DNA from: Segatella copri
GTDB taxonomy: Bacteria; Bacteroidota; Bacteroidia; Bacteroidales; Bacteroidaceae
DNA: 64,000 bases
Direction: 5' to 3'
Assembly (NCBI RefSeq): GCF_026015625.1
Contig: NZ_JAPDVG010000001.1
Span: forward strand, 2,187,001-2,251,000
The first letter of the stretch is position 1. The number at the start of each line of letters is the position of its first letter. A model generated the notes under the pieces. That model saw only the letters and a program-made list of their open reading frames with translations. It made no database searches and was not told the DNA's origin. Below, piece after piece: positions 29,870-38,779 of this stretch. The position numbers were made by a program, and so were the translations under genes.

Positions 29870-30289
29870 ATGATACGACTATTACTGTGCTGTAGTTTCT
29901 TACTATCAAATATTGTATACACCCACGCTCAACATACGGTGTACAAATATGACAATATGGGGAATTGTATCTCTAGAACATATGAGAATCTTTCTGTTGA
30001 AAGCAAAAAGCTTCAAAAGAAAGACTCCATTTCTACTTTTAATTTAACGAAGATAACAATATTCCCAGTACCTTATGTATCTGATGCTATAAATGTAAAC
30101 TTTTTACCTAACAAAGCAACGAATCCATTAACATATGCTATCACTAATATGTCAGGACAAGTCGAATTAAAAGGACAAATTCTTGGGTCAACATACTCCA
30201 TCACAGTATCAGACCTCGCACCAGGCATATATATATTAACTGTTTCAGATTTGAATAAAAGAGTTTCATATAAGATAATCAAAAAATAA
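29870..30289 (+). CDS. Small exported protein with T9SS type A sorting domain
   Basis: The protein has 139 residues. A signal peptide (MIRLLLCCSFLLSNIVYTHAQ) is followed by a YD-repeat-like piece (TVYKYDNMGNCISRTYENL) and a C-terminal T9SS domain: ITIFPVPYVSDAINVNF, then GIYILTVSDLNKRVSYKIIKK. It therefore has Sec export and T9SS targeting signals with almost no passenger. It is nine bases upstream of the RHS gene and surely co-transcribed with it. It may be a surface partner, adaptor or decoy for the RHS toxin, or a decayed RHS-type protein reduced to its ends. Both readings are inference. Confidence 0.8.
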   Translation: MIRLLLCCSFLLSNIVYTHAQHTVYKYDNMGNCISRTYENLSVESKKLQKKDSISTFNLTKITIFPVPYVSDAINVNFLPNKATNPLTYAITNMSGQVELKGQILGSTYSITVSDLAPGIYILTVSDLNKRVSYKIIKK

Positions 30290-30298
30290 TTCACAAAT

Positions 30299-33200
30299 AT
30301 GAAAAAGCATCTACTTACATTACTTTTTCTTATCCTACCCATTATAACTATAGCCCAAGAGCGACTCTTTACAGACAAAGAGACAGGCGGTTCACTAGGT
30401 GGCATAGTCGGAAAAATTGATGACGACCTTGCGGTTACACCATTAGGACAACTTGGTTATGAGATTCCCATACCTGTACCCGTGGGAACAGGCGGGATGA
30501 AACCAGCTTTATCCATTTGCTATAGCAGTGGAACTAAAGATGGTCTTTTAGGTTATGGTTTTGACTTAAAAGGCCTCTCTGTTATTACTCGTATTCCATC
30601 AGACCGCTATCATGACCATCAGCCTTCAGCCGTTGATTTTTCATGGCATGATGCTTTTGCCCTTGACGGCATGCGTTTAATGAAATGTGGTGACGATGTC
30701 GATTATTACGAATATCGAACTGAGAATGACATATTCTCTAAGATAATAGCCTATGGTACATTAACAAATCCATCCTCGTTCAAAGTCTACACGAAGTCTG
30801 GATTAATCTATGAATACCAATCAAATCTCGCATTACTTAACGTTCCATCAAACAAAACTTTATTTTGGACGGTAACCAAAGTCACGGATACTGTCGGAAA
30901 TTATTTTACTATAAAATATACAGGAAACGCTGACACAAACGAATTGTGGGCTACCAGAATTGACTATACAGGCAATGAGAAGACTGGACTATCCCCATAC
31001 GCTTCCATTAGATTATCCTACACATCCAACAGCCTGCCTCCCACTACTTACATTTATGGACAAAAAGTAAGGAGAAGCAAGATAATCACAGATATAGATG
31101 TATACTTCGGTGAAAACAAGGTAAGAAATTTCAAAGCGACCTATTCTTCGAAAAATGGAAAGAACTTACTAACTAGTATCACGGAGTCTACAGCCAACGG
31201 CATGCATAAAAATCCGACTATTTTCAATTGGGAAACAGTGGAGCAATTCAAAATATCTAATCAGAATTACGATAAGACTGCTTCCATCCACAAGGCAAAA
31301 CTAATAACAGGAGATTTCAATGGTGACGGGAAAACTGATTTTCTAGCCATCCCAGAGAATAAAGATGCAGGTTGGACTGGACGTAAGTTCTTCGTCAGCC
31401 ACGGAACATATTTTACCAAAGCATTTGAAGGGCAATGGAAAAACGATGGAGAAGTTAAACAAGTTGTCTGTGGAGATTTCAATGGTGATGGAACTACAGA
31501 TATTGCCATCAAAAGGTATTGCAACAACATTGCTTACAATTGTGACTTATACCTCTCATTTAGAAAAAGCGATGGTAGTTTTTACTTACAACTAAAAGAT
31601 ATAATTTCACTTCCCAAAGATTACGAATTACAACCTATAGACGTAAATGGTGACGGGGCAATGGATTTATTTCTATGGAATAAAGGAAAGAAAGACTATA
31701 GAGTTTTAGCATCTTATCCCAACTCTAATGGAACAATAAAACCACTTGGCGGAACTTCAACAGGACAGTGTGAAGAACAATTCTATCGCGTGGAGTTTGC
31801 CGACATAAATGGCGACGGTTTAATTGATGTGCTAAATCTAACAGACACAGGAACCCTAGTGCTCCAAAGCAATGGATTTGGTTCTTTCATCAAAAAAGAT
31901 AAGATATTATGGCCTACCCAAAAACACGGCATTACCTTTGGCGATTTCAATGGTGATGGCAAGAGCGACATGCTTCTTACTTCTTGGCAAGATGATCCAA
32001 ACGAAAATGGATGGTCACAATGGTGCATACTATTTTCAAAGGGAGACGGAACCTTTGAAAAAACTTATGTACCCAAGATGGAAGATGCCCGTAAAAAGCA
32101 GAAATTTGTTGCTGATTTTAATGGTGATGGGTACGATGACATTCAACTTATTGATTTGGAATCTTCCGGTTCAAACATGACCAAGCCTATGGTCTTTCTT
32201 GGTAACGGACGAGGAGGGTTTAACAGACAAGATGCTGGTGCAAATGTCTACGCTCTGGACAAGTGGCACTTCTATACGGGAGATTTCAACGGTGACGGAA
32301 AAGAAGATTTCATCTGCACCTCAGATTGGAATAAAAGCAATTGGGATGGATATCAATTATTTTTAATGCCTAATGGACACAACAACTTGTTAAATAAGAT
32401 TGTCGATGGATTAGGCAACGAGACAAACATAGAATACAAATACCTATCTGACAACGATGTCTTCGAACGTGGGAATTCTTCCAAGTATCCCGTAGCATCG
32501 GTAGGTTTGTCTTACCCTGTAGTTAGCACTATCAAGACCCCAAATGGCATCGGTGGAATAAAAAAAAATAGTTATAAATATTCCAATGCCCTTTTTCATA
32601 TGGATGGCAGGGGATTTTTGGGCTTTGAGACTTTTACCGCTAATGACGAGTCAACCAGTACAAGTTCTATTACAAAATACGAATTTGATTCTTTAACATA
32701 TGCAGGCGGAATCAAGGAACAGAAGACCTATGTCAATAACCATATTGTGGCAGAGGCTACATATACCAACACTATTAAATATGGTAAAAAAGCAGTCAAC
32801 CATTATACTTACTTACCAACTAAAATAGTAAAGAAAAATTACGAGTACAATTCATCAAGCGTACTTAAGGACATAACGACAACTATAACATATGATGACT
32901 ATGGCAACCCTACGAGTATAAACACTAGGGATGGAAATGTAACAACGCAAACATTCAACCAATATGAAAACGACGAGGAACTTTGGCGACTAGGACGTCT
33001 CACTATGGCGCATACGTATCACAGCAACCATAATAGCGGAAGTAGCGAAACCGCCTACTTCAAATATGACCAAAACACAAGTTTTCTACAAGAAGAGCAT
33101 GCCCTTGCCTCCAATAAGGCATTAGGCTATACAAAGACTTACGAACGAGACTCTTTTGGCAACATCATAAAAAGTACGATTAGTCCAGATGATGGTACTG

Positions 33201-36200
33201 TACCACGTACTACCCAGACGCAATATGACTCGAAGGGTAGACTGATGACAGCCTCCACATCTAGTCTTGACTTTGTAACGAGATATACCCAAGACGAGAT
33301 ATTTGGCAACATACTGTCTTCCACTGATGAAAACGGCATCGTCACCAATAATAGCTATGACGCATTTGGCAGATTACTTCAAAGCAATAATCCTATAGAA
33401 AAGGAAGTATATACCATAGGATGGAGCGAAGGAATGACAGATGCGCCATCTCATGCCCTATATTTCACTTACGAGAAAGCAACAGGCAAATCATACAAAC
33501 TTAATTTTTATGATTGTTTGGGTAGAGTAATCCGAACTATAACGGAATCTTTGGATGCACAGCGTATTTTTCAGGATACAGAATATGATAATAAAGGGCA
33601 AGTGACAAGAACCTCTGAACCCTATTTTTATGGCAGCACTATCTATTGGAACAAAAACGAGTATGATTTCGTAGGAAGAACTACCACTCAAACTGCACCA
33701 AACGGGGCTTCATATATCTACCAGTATAGTGGATTATACACATTTACGTTCAACCCTAATCATACTCGTACATCTCGTAAGTTAGATACTAACGGCAATT
33801 TAGCAGAAAGCCAAGACGCACAAGGTGGCAGCATAAAATATGAATATGACTATCGGGGTAACTGTGTTTACACTACAGGCTTAGCAAAATTGCAAGCTTC
33901 TTATGACGCAGCAGGCAACCGCACAAGACTATCAGACCCAGTTCTTGGTGTATCAACCTATAAATACAATGCCTATGGTGAGTTGATATCCCATACAGAT
34001 GGGCATGGCACGACAAGCTATCAATACGATGATGGAGGACGTTTAATAAAGGAGACTCGCCCAGACATGACCATCATATATGAGTATGATAGAGGTTGGA
34101 AAGGAGCCTTAGACAAAAAGCAAGTACAAGGGGGACCTTCTATAAATTACAAATACGACAGTTATGGCAGAGTCGTATCTGAACAAACTGTTGTCAACGG
34201 AAACAGCTTTACTATTCAAACGAGTTACAATGCACTCAGTTTACCTGATGTGATTACATATCCAAATGGTCTAAAAATCCAAAACATATATTCATCCTGT
34301 GGTATACAAACAGCTGTACAAAACTACAGAACAGGAAAAGTATATTGGAAATTAAAAAAACTTAACGCACGTGGGCAAATAGAAAGTGAAGAACTGGGGA
34401 ATGGTCTAACCACGACTACTACCTATGACGAAAAAGTAGGAACATTGTCAAGCATCAGTACTCCAGGCATTCAAAACTGGAGTTATACATTTAATGCTAT
34501 CGGCAATCTCACCTCACGGCATAACTTGTCCAAAAATCTGCACGAAACATTTGAATACGACTATTGCCATCGCTTAACACGGGTTTACAAGAATGGTAGC
34601 GAAGCGCAAAGAATCACATATAATGCTGATGGTAGAATTGCTTCTAAGTCAGACGTTGGCAGCTATGTATATGATGACGCAGGTAGACTTTCGGAAATCA
34701 AAGACCGCAAATATGAGTTGAGAGATTGGAATAAAATCACATACAATTCTCTCAGCAAAATAAGCTATGCACAAAATGGAAACGCAGAAATGACCATCAC
34801 CTATGGTCCTGATGGTAATCGTATCATGTCAACGCTTGCAGGAGAAAGCAAGTATTATATTGGCAACCTATTTGAACATTATCAAAAGAATGGAAATAGG
34901 CAAGATATCAACTATATTTTTGTACAGGATAAGGCAATCGCAATGGTGAAACAAACATCTACGGATGAAACTACCACAAATTACCTGCATCACGACCACT
35001 TAGGCTCAATTCAAGCTTACTCCGATGAAAAAGGAAAACTTTCTCAAGAGCTAAGCTATGACGCTTGGGGATGCCGACGTAATCCAAGCACTTGGCTTCC
35101 TTATGCCACTATCCAAAACGCCGATGCCCTATACGATAGAGGCTTTGGAGGGCATGAGCACATTGACCAATTTGAGATGATCAACATGAACGGAAGAATG
35201 TATGACCCTGTCGCCGGTATGTTCCTCTCACCTGACCCATTCGTTCAAGCACCCGACAATCCACAAGGATTCTACCGATACAGCTATTGCATGAACAACC
35301 CTCTGTCATTGACAGACCCTTCGGGCTATAGTTGGTTCAGTAAGAACTGGAAATCCTTAACCGCAGCTGTAGTAGGTATAGGTGTAACGGTATTAACAGC
35401 TGGCACAGGGGCATCTTTTGGAGTCGCTGTCGCAGCTGGTGCTGCAGGTGGTGCAGCCAGTGCGTTAACTGTGTCCTTATTGAATGGTTCAAATTTTGGA
35501 CAAATAGCTAAAAACACTATGGTGGGAGGCTTTTGGGGGGCTGTCTCAGGATGCCTAAACAACATATCTGCAGACGAAGACTTAGTAGCGTCCCTTTTTA
35601 AACATACATTTACCGAAGGTGGGTTAGATGCCCTACAAGGTGGTAATGCCGTGCATGGTTTTATGATGGGATTAACATCTTCCGCTGGTGGCTATTTTAT
35701 AGATAACAATCTTGGATCATTAGGAAAAGCAGGAGAAATCACAGCAAACTCCATGTTGAGCGGTCTTGTAGATGAAATTGGCGGTGGTAAGTTCGCAAAT
35801 GGAGCCATCACAGGAGCCTTTTCGTTGATTTTAAACGATTGGGCTCACCATCATTTTTCCGACAAAGTTTTAAAAAAAATATACGATGAATATATACAAA
35901 TTTCCTATGAAAACGAACGTTGGGTAGGAATAGGTAAACTTTGCTCTGAAATTGGAGGTGAGATTGGTGCCATAGCAAGTGAGATTCAAAACGGATGCGC
36001 CATAAGATTAAGCTATGCACTTAATAAAAGTGGAATGTACATTCCACATTTAAGAGGGACGTTGAAAGGCTCAGATGGGTATAACTATTTTCTTAATGCT
36101 TCAGAAATGGCAAAATATCTATCCAAATACCGATTAGGAACGATAAGCAAAGGTAAATACGCCAGGAATTGTTTAATCTTCCAATACCCTAATAAACAAT

Positions 36201-36313
36201 GGAGCGACCAAGGTGTATCTGGTCATGTTGATATAGTTTATCGTTCAAAATGGGGATCAGGAAGCGGGAACATAACTCCCTACAAAGATTTGAGAACAGA
36301 AATATTTCATTAA
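30299..36313 (+). CDS. RHS polymorphic toxin with Tae4-like amidase tip
   Basis: The protein has 2004 residues. In order: a signal peptide (MKKHLLTLLFLILPIITIAQ); an SpvB-like block (GYEIPIPVPVGTGGMKPALS); seven FG-GAP/VCBS D-x-NGDG repeats between about residues 338 and 672; YD/RHS repeats to about 1600; the RHS core end DPVAGMFLSPDPF..DPSGY with Asp1673; a hydrophobic Gly/Ala stretch; and a variable C-terminus. That tip reads NGCAIRLSYALNKSG (Cys1900) and SGHVDIVY (His1976), the Cys/His motifs of Tae4 peptidoglycan amidases, which cut between D-Glu and meso-DAP. No PAAR or VgrG region is present, so export looks Sec-dependent rather than classical T6SS. The region is A+T-rich relative to its flanks. 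Confidence 0.88.
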   Translation: MKKHLLTLLFLILPIITIAQERLFTDKETGGSLGGIVGKIDDDLAVTPLGQLGYEIPIPVPVGTGGMKPALSICYSSGTKDGLLGYGFDLKGLSVITRIPSDRYHDHQPSAVDFSWHDAFALDGMRLMKCGDDVDYYEYRTENDIFSKIIAYGTLTNPSSFKVYTKSGLIYEYQSNLALLNVPSNKTLFWTVTKVTDTVGNYFTIKYTGNADTNELWATRIDYTGNEKTGLSPYASIRLSYTSNSLPPTTYIYGQKVRRSKIITDIDVYFGENKVRNFKATYSSKNGKNLLTSITESTANGMHKNPTIFNWETVEQFKISNQNYDKTASIHKAKLITGDFNGDGKTDFLAIPENKDAGWTGRKFFVSHGTYFTKAFEGQWKNDGEVKQVVCGDFNGDGTTDIAIKRYCNNIAYNCDLYLSFRKSDGSFYLQLKDIISLPKDYELQPIDVNGDGAMDLFLWNKGKKDYRVLASYPNSNGTIKPLGGTSTGQCEEQFYRVEFADINGDGLIDVLNLTDTGTLVLQSNGFGSFIKKDKILWPTQKHGITFGDFNGDGKSDMLLTSWQDDPNENGWSQWCILFSKGDGTFEKTYVPKMEDARKKQKFVADFNGDGYDDIQLIDLESSGSNMTKPMVFLGNGRGGFNRQDAGANVYALDKWHFYTGDFNGDGKEDFICTSDWNKSNWDGYQLFLMPNGHNNLLNKIVDGLGNETNIEYKYLSDNDVFERGNSSKYPVASVGLSYPVVSTIKTPNGIGGIKKNSYKYSNALFHMDGRGFLGFETFTANDESTSTSSITKYEFDSLTYAGGIKEQKTYVNNHIVAEATYTNTIKYGKKAVNHYTYLPTKIVKKNYEYNSSSVLKDITTTITYDDYGNPTSINTRDGNVTTQTFNQYENDEELWRLGRLTMAHTYHSNHNSGSSETAYFKYDQNTSFLQEEHALASNKALGYTKTYERDSFGNIIKSTISPDDGTVPRTTQTQYDSKGRLMTASTSSLDFVTRYTQDEIFGNILSSTDENGIVTNNSYDAFGRLLQSNNPIEKEVYTIGWSEGMTDAPSHALYFTYEKATGKSYKLNFYDCLGRVIRTITESLDAQRIFQDTEYDNKGQVTRTSEPYFYGSTIYWNKNEYDFVGRTTTQTAPNGASYIYQYSGLYTFTFNPNHTRTSRKLDTNGNLAESQDAQGGSIKYEYDYRGNCVYTTGLAKLQASYDAAGNRTRLSDPVLGVSTYKYNAYGELISHTDGHGTTSYQYDDGGRLIKETRPDMTIIYEYDRGWKGALDKKQVQGGPSINYKYDSYGRVVSEQTVVNGNSFTIQTSYNALSLPDVITYPNGLKIQNIYSSCGIQTAVQNYRTGKVYWKLKKLNARGQIESEELGNGLTTTTTYDEKVGTLSSISTPGIQNWSYTFNAIGNLTSRHNLSKNLHETFEYDYCHRLTRVYKNGSEAQRITYNADGRIASKSDVGSYVYDDAGRLSEIKDRKYELRDWNKITYNSLSKISYAQNGNAEMTITYGPDGNRIMSTLAGESKYYIGNLFEHYQKNGNRQDINYIFVQDKAIAMVKQTSTDETTTNYLHHDHLGSIQAYSDEKGKLSQELSYDAWGCRRNPSTWLPYATIQNADALYDRGFGGHEHIDQFEMINMNGRMYDPVAGMFLSPDPFVQAPDNPQGFYRYSYCMNNPLSLTDPSGYSWFSKNWKSLTAAVVGIGVTVLTAGTGASFGVAVAAGAAGGAASALTVSLLNGSNFGQIAKNTMVGGFWGAVSGCLNNISADEDLVASLFKHTFTEGGLDALQGGNAVHGFMMGLTSSAGGYFIDNNLGSLGKAGEITANSMLSGLVDEIGGGKFANGAITGAFSLILNDWAHHHFSDKVLKKIYDEYIQISYENERWVGIGKLCSEIGGEIGAIASEIQNGCAIRLSYALNKSGMYIPHLRGTLKGSDGYNYFLNASEMAKYLSKYRLGTISKGKYARNCLIFQYPNKQWSDQGVSGHVDIVYRSKWGSGSGNITPYKDLRTEIFH

Positions 36314-36333
36314 AATAAAAAAAAATACTCGAT

Positions 36334-36972
36334 ATGTATAACAAAATTATCTTCATTATGATGTTATTACTTATGATTTCGTGCAATTCGAAGCAGAAAC
36401 GAAATCATAAAAACTCAATAGAGATTAAAGAACAATTAGGACAATCGTCTTATCCTTTTATAAAAAGTATGGAGTATCATGCCTATATACAAGATAATGA
36501 GGCTATCCCTGTTATAGATATCCAAATCACTGAAAAAGGAAACTTCTCTATCTTTGTAAAATACCAAACTAATAAAAAATATTCGAAACTTAGTTATAAA
36601 GAGACTTTGGATTTTTTGTCCACCGTCATAGAAAAACAAAATAAAGAAAATATTCCCCTCTCTAGGCTTCAACAAATATTTATAAGAACAGAAATGTGGA
36701 ATGAAAATTCCATCTATACTTCTATGGAGGAATACAGGAACATAAACATTCCACATGGCGAATATTTTAACAAAAAAGCGAAGGAAAGCCGTATAGTTTC
36801 AGACATCACAAAAATACTATCCAGATATAACTTAAAGATTGGAAGTCTCTCATACGAAGGTCTGCTACCGCTAGACGGAAAAGTCATTAAAGAAATAAAT
36901 AAAAATATAGAATTAAATACGTCAGAAGCTTACCTTACAGGGAATTTAGTTTTAGATATTGCAAACCAATAG
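36334..36972 (+). CDS. Lipoprotein, probable immunity protein to the Tae4-type toxin
   Basis: This 212-residue protein has a clear lipoprotein signal (MYNKIIFIMMLLLMISC, Cys at the lipobox) and no family I recognise. Its position directly after the toxin tip (20-base gap), small size and periplasm-facing anchor fit an immunity protein, since the amidase acts on peptidoglycan in the periplasm. Tai4 proteins known from T6SS are also periplasmic. The sequence does not obviously resemble Tai4, so the role is inferred from context. Confidence 0.6.
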   Translation: MYNKIIFIMMLLLMISCNSKQKRNHKNSIEIKEQLGQSSYPFIKSMEYHAYIQDNEAIPVIDIQITEKGNFSIFVKYQTNKKYSKLSYKETLDFLSTVIEKQNKENIPLSRLQQIFIRTEMWNENSIYTSMEEYRNINIPHGEYFNKKAKESRIVSDITKILSRYNLKIGSLSYEGLLPLDGKVIKEINKNIELNTSEAYLTGNLVLDIANQ

Positions 36973-36974
36973 TT

Positions 36975-37316
36975 ATGAAAATCAAGAATTTAGAAGAAGC
37001 ATTAATCTGTTTTAAAGAAAATGCAATCATTCATGGGGAATGTACGCAAAATGGAGACTACAAACGTGGTAACAAAAGCCACAAAAATATAATAAATGCC
37101 ATCAAGTACATTTCTGCAGAACATAAATATGAAATTTTAGAACCTCTTTTGGAAGATAACAATCTTTCTGTAAGAATATGGGCAGCTTATGCACTATTGC
37201 ACGTTAATACTCCAAAAGCAGTAAAAGCATTGAAAGAAATTGTTAAGAATGACAGTGGAATTATGGGGTTCAATGCAGAAATGACATTAGATGAATTCAA
37301 AAAAGGCAACATTTAA
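36975..37316 (+). CDS. DUF2019 HEAT-like protein, probable second immunity gene
   Basis: This 113-residue helical protein shows the DUF2019 pattern: GDYKRGNKSHKNIINAIKYI, LLEDNNLSVRIWAAYALLHVNTPKAVKALKEI and FNAEMTLDEFKKGNI. DUF2019 proteins commonly sit behind RHS and other polymorphic toxins as immunity genes. It has no signal peptide, so it would act in the cytosol. That does not match a periplasmic amidase and suggests an orphan immunity gene for a different tip. Two bases separate it from the lipoprotein gene. Confidence 0.72.
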   Translation: MKIKNLEEALICFKENAIIHGECTQNGDYKRGNKSHKNIINAIKYISAEHKYEILEPLLEDNNLSVRIWAAYALLHVNTPKAVKALKEIVKNDSGIMGFNAEMTLDEFKKGNI

Positions 37317-37371
37317 CCTGCATATTTCATTCTCACCTAATTATACAAGTGCAAAGATTTGCCAGAAATTA

Positions 37372-37447
37372 CATCCCGACGTAGCATGTAATACGTCCCG
37401 ACGCAGAGCCAGAGACGTCGGGACGCAGCAAAAACTACGTCCCGACG
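37372..37447. repeat. Cluster of CGTCCCGACG motifs
   Basis: CATCCCGACG (37372), CGTCCCGACG (37394), its inverse CGTCGGGACG (37416) and CGTCCCGACG (37438) start 22 bases apart each time. The last is the left edge of the right-hand island repeat. They are GC-rich in an A+T-rich setting. Confidence 0.85.
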
Positions 37448-37587
37448 TAGTTCAAAGCACATCGGGAGGAATCGGAAAGAGGATGTATGATGTTTCGCAA
37501 CAAAATAACGAAACTGTAAGGCTCTTGCAGCAGATACCTTACAAATCTCCGCTTATTCATACCTAAAAACTATGATTTTACTACTTT
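37436..37587 (+). repeat. Right copy of the ~150-bp structured direct repeat
   Basis: Partner of 29570-29718. It keeps GTTTCG/CGAAAC and a fully paired GTAAGG/CCTTAC stem. It lies after the DUF2019 gene and before the ddh promoter, so it marks the right edge of the island. Confidence 0.9.
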
Positions 37588-37645
37588 TTGCAACTTTTAT
37601 GAGTTAAAATTCTATTAAAACGTCACGTATTTCAAGAAAAAGCTA

Positions 37646-37653
37646 TACTTTTG
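37646..37653 (+). promoter_or_regulatory. -7 box of ddh
   Basis: TACTTTTG fits TAnnTTTG, 91 bases before the ddh start. The -33 box is not clear. Confidence 0.5.
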
Positions 37654-37743
37654 CAACCGGAAATAGAATGAAAAGCGGAAAACATATCCGTTGGATGACT
37701 AAACCGCAAGAAATTAAAACAACAAAATAAAAGAAATAAGACA

Positions 37744-38643
37744 ATGAAGAAATTTAGAGCAGCCGTAGTAGGATACGGCAACATCGGTAAGTTTACTGTT
37801 GAGGCACTCGAAGCAGCTCCTGACTTTGAGATTGCAGGTATTGTACGTCGCCAGGGTGCCAAGGACAAACCAGCTGAGTTGGCAAACTATGAAGTAGTAG
37901 ATGACATCACCAAGTTGAAGGATGTAGATGTTGCTATCCTCGCAACCCCTACCCGCTCTTGCCCTGAGTATGCAGAGAAGATCGTTGCTCTCGGTATCAA
38001 CACCGTAGACAGCTTCGATATCCACACCAGTATCCTCGACTATCGTACCAAGCAGATGGAAAACTGCAAGAAGGCTGGCAAGGTAAGCGTTATCTCTGCT
38101 GGTTGGGACCCAGGTTCTGATTCTATCGTACGTGTTCTGATGGAGAGCCTTGCTCCTAAGGGTTTGACATATACCAACTTCGGTCCTGGTATGAGTATGG
38201 GTCACTCAGTTTGTGTTCGTAGCAAGAAGGGCGTAAAGGAAGCGCTCTCTGTAACCATCCCATTGGGTGAGGGTATCCACCGCCGTATGGTATACGTAGA
38301 GTTGGAAGAAGGTGCCAAGCTTGAGGATGTAACAGCCGAAATCAAGGCAGATCCATACTTCGCTCACGATGAGACCCACGTATTTGCCGTAGCATCTGTA
38401 GATGATGTAAAGGATATGGGTCATGGTGTGAACCTCGTTCGCAAGGGTGTATCTGGCAAGACCCAGAACCAGCGTTTCGAGTTCAACATGAGCATCAACA
38501 ACCCAGCCCTCACCGCTCAGGTATTGGTTAACGTAGCTCGTGCTTCATTCCGTCTGCAGCCAGGTTGCTACACCATGCCAGAGATTCCAGTCATCGATAT
38601 GTTGCCAGGAACCCGTGAGGAAATCGTTGCAACACTCGTATAA
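37744..38643 (+). CDS. ddh: meso-Diaminopimelate D-dehydrogenase
   Basis: This NADPH enzyme reductively aminates tetrahydrodipicolinate to meso-DAP in one step, supplying lysine and peptidoglycan. It has 299 residues. The Rossmann start is FRAAVVGYGNIGKFTVEALE. The substrate-binding region is SAGWDPGSDSIVRVLMESL and FGPGMSMGHSVCVRSKKGVKEALS, both characteristic of Ddh. It is the product whose stem-peptide residue the neighbouring Tae4-like toxin would attack. It is monocistronic with a strong terminator. Confidence 0.96.
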   Translation: MKKFRAAVVGYGNIGKFTVEALEAAPDFEIAGIVRRQGAKDKPAELANYEVVDDITKLKDVDVAILATPTRSCPEYAEKIVALGINTVDSFDIHTSILDYRTKQMENCKKAGKVSVISAGWDPGSDSIVRVLMESLAPKGLTYTNFGPGMSMGHSVCVRSKKGVKEALSVTIPLGEGIHRRMVYVELEEGAKLEDVTAEIKADPYFAHDETHVFAVASVDDVKDMGHGVNLVRKGVSGKTQNQRFEFNMSINNPALTAQVLVNVARASFRLQPGCYTMPEIPVIDMLPGTREEIVATLV

Positions 38644-38721
38644 AGACATTGAACTTTGAGGTTTGAACATTGAACTTTATGATGAGTTTAACAGGTTCAG
38701 ATTCATAGTTTAACAAATAAT

Positions 38722-38760
38722 AAAGGCTCGCAAGAAGTTTCGATTTCTTGCGAGCCTTTT
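38722..38760 (+). terminator. Intrinsic terminator of ddh
   Basis: A 15-bp perfect stem AAAGGCTCGCAAGAA with its complement and an 8-base loop ends in four T. It sits between ddh and the convergent gene at 38780 and can serve both. Confidence 0.9.
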
Positions 38761-38779
38761 GAATATACTATATTCCAAT

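Noticed and set aside
36975..37316. DUF2019 protein as the main immunity to the amidase
   Set aside because: It has no export signal while the amidase substrate is periplasmic; the lipoprotein fits better.
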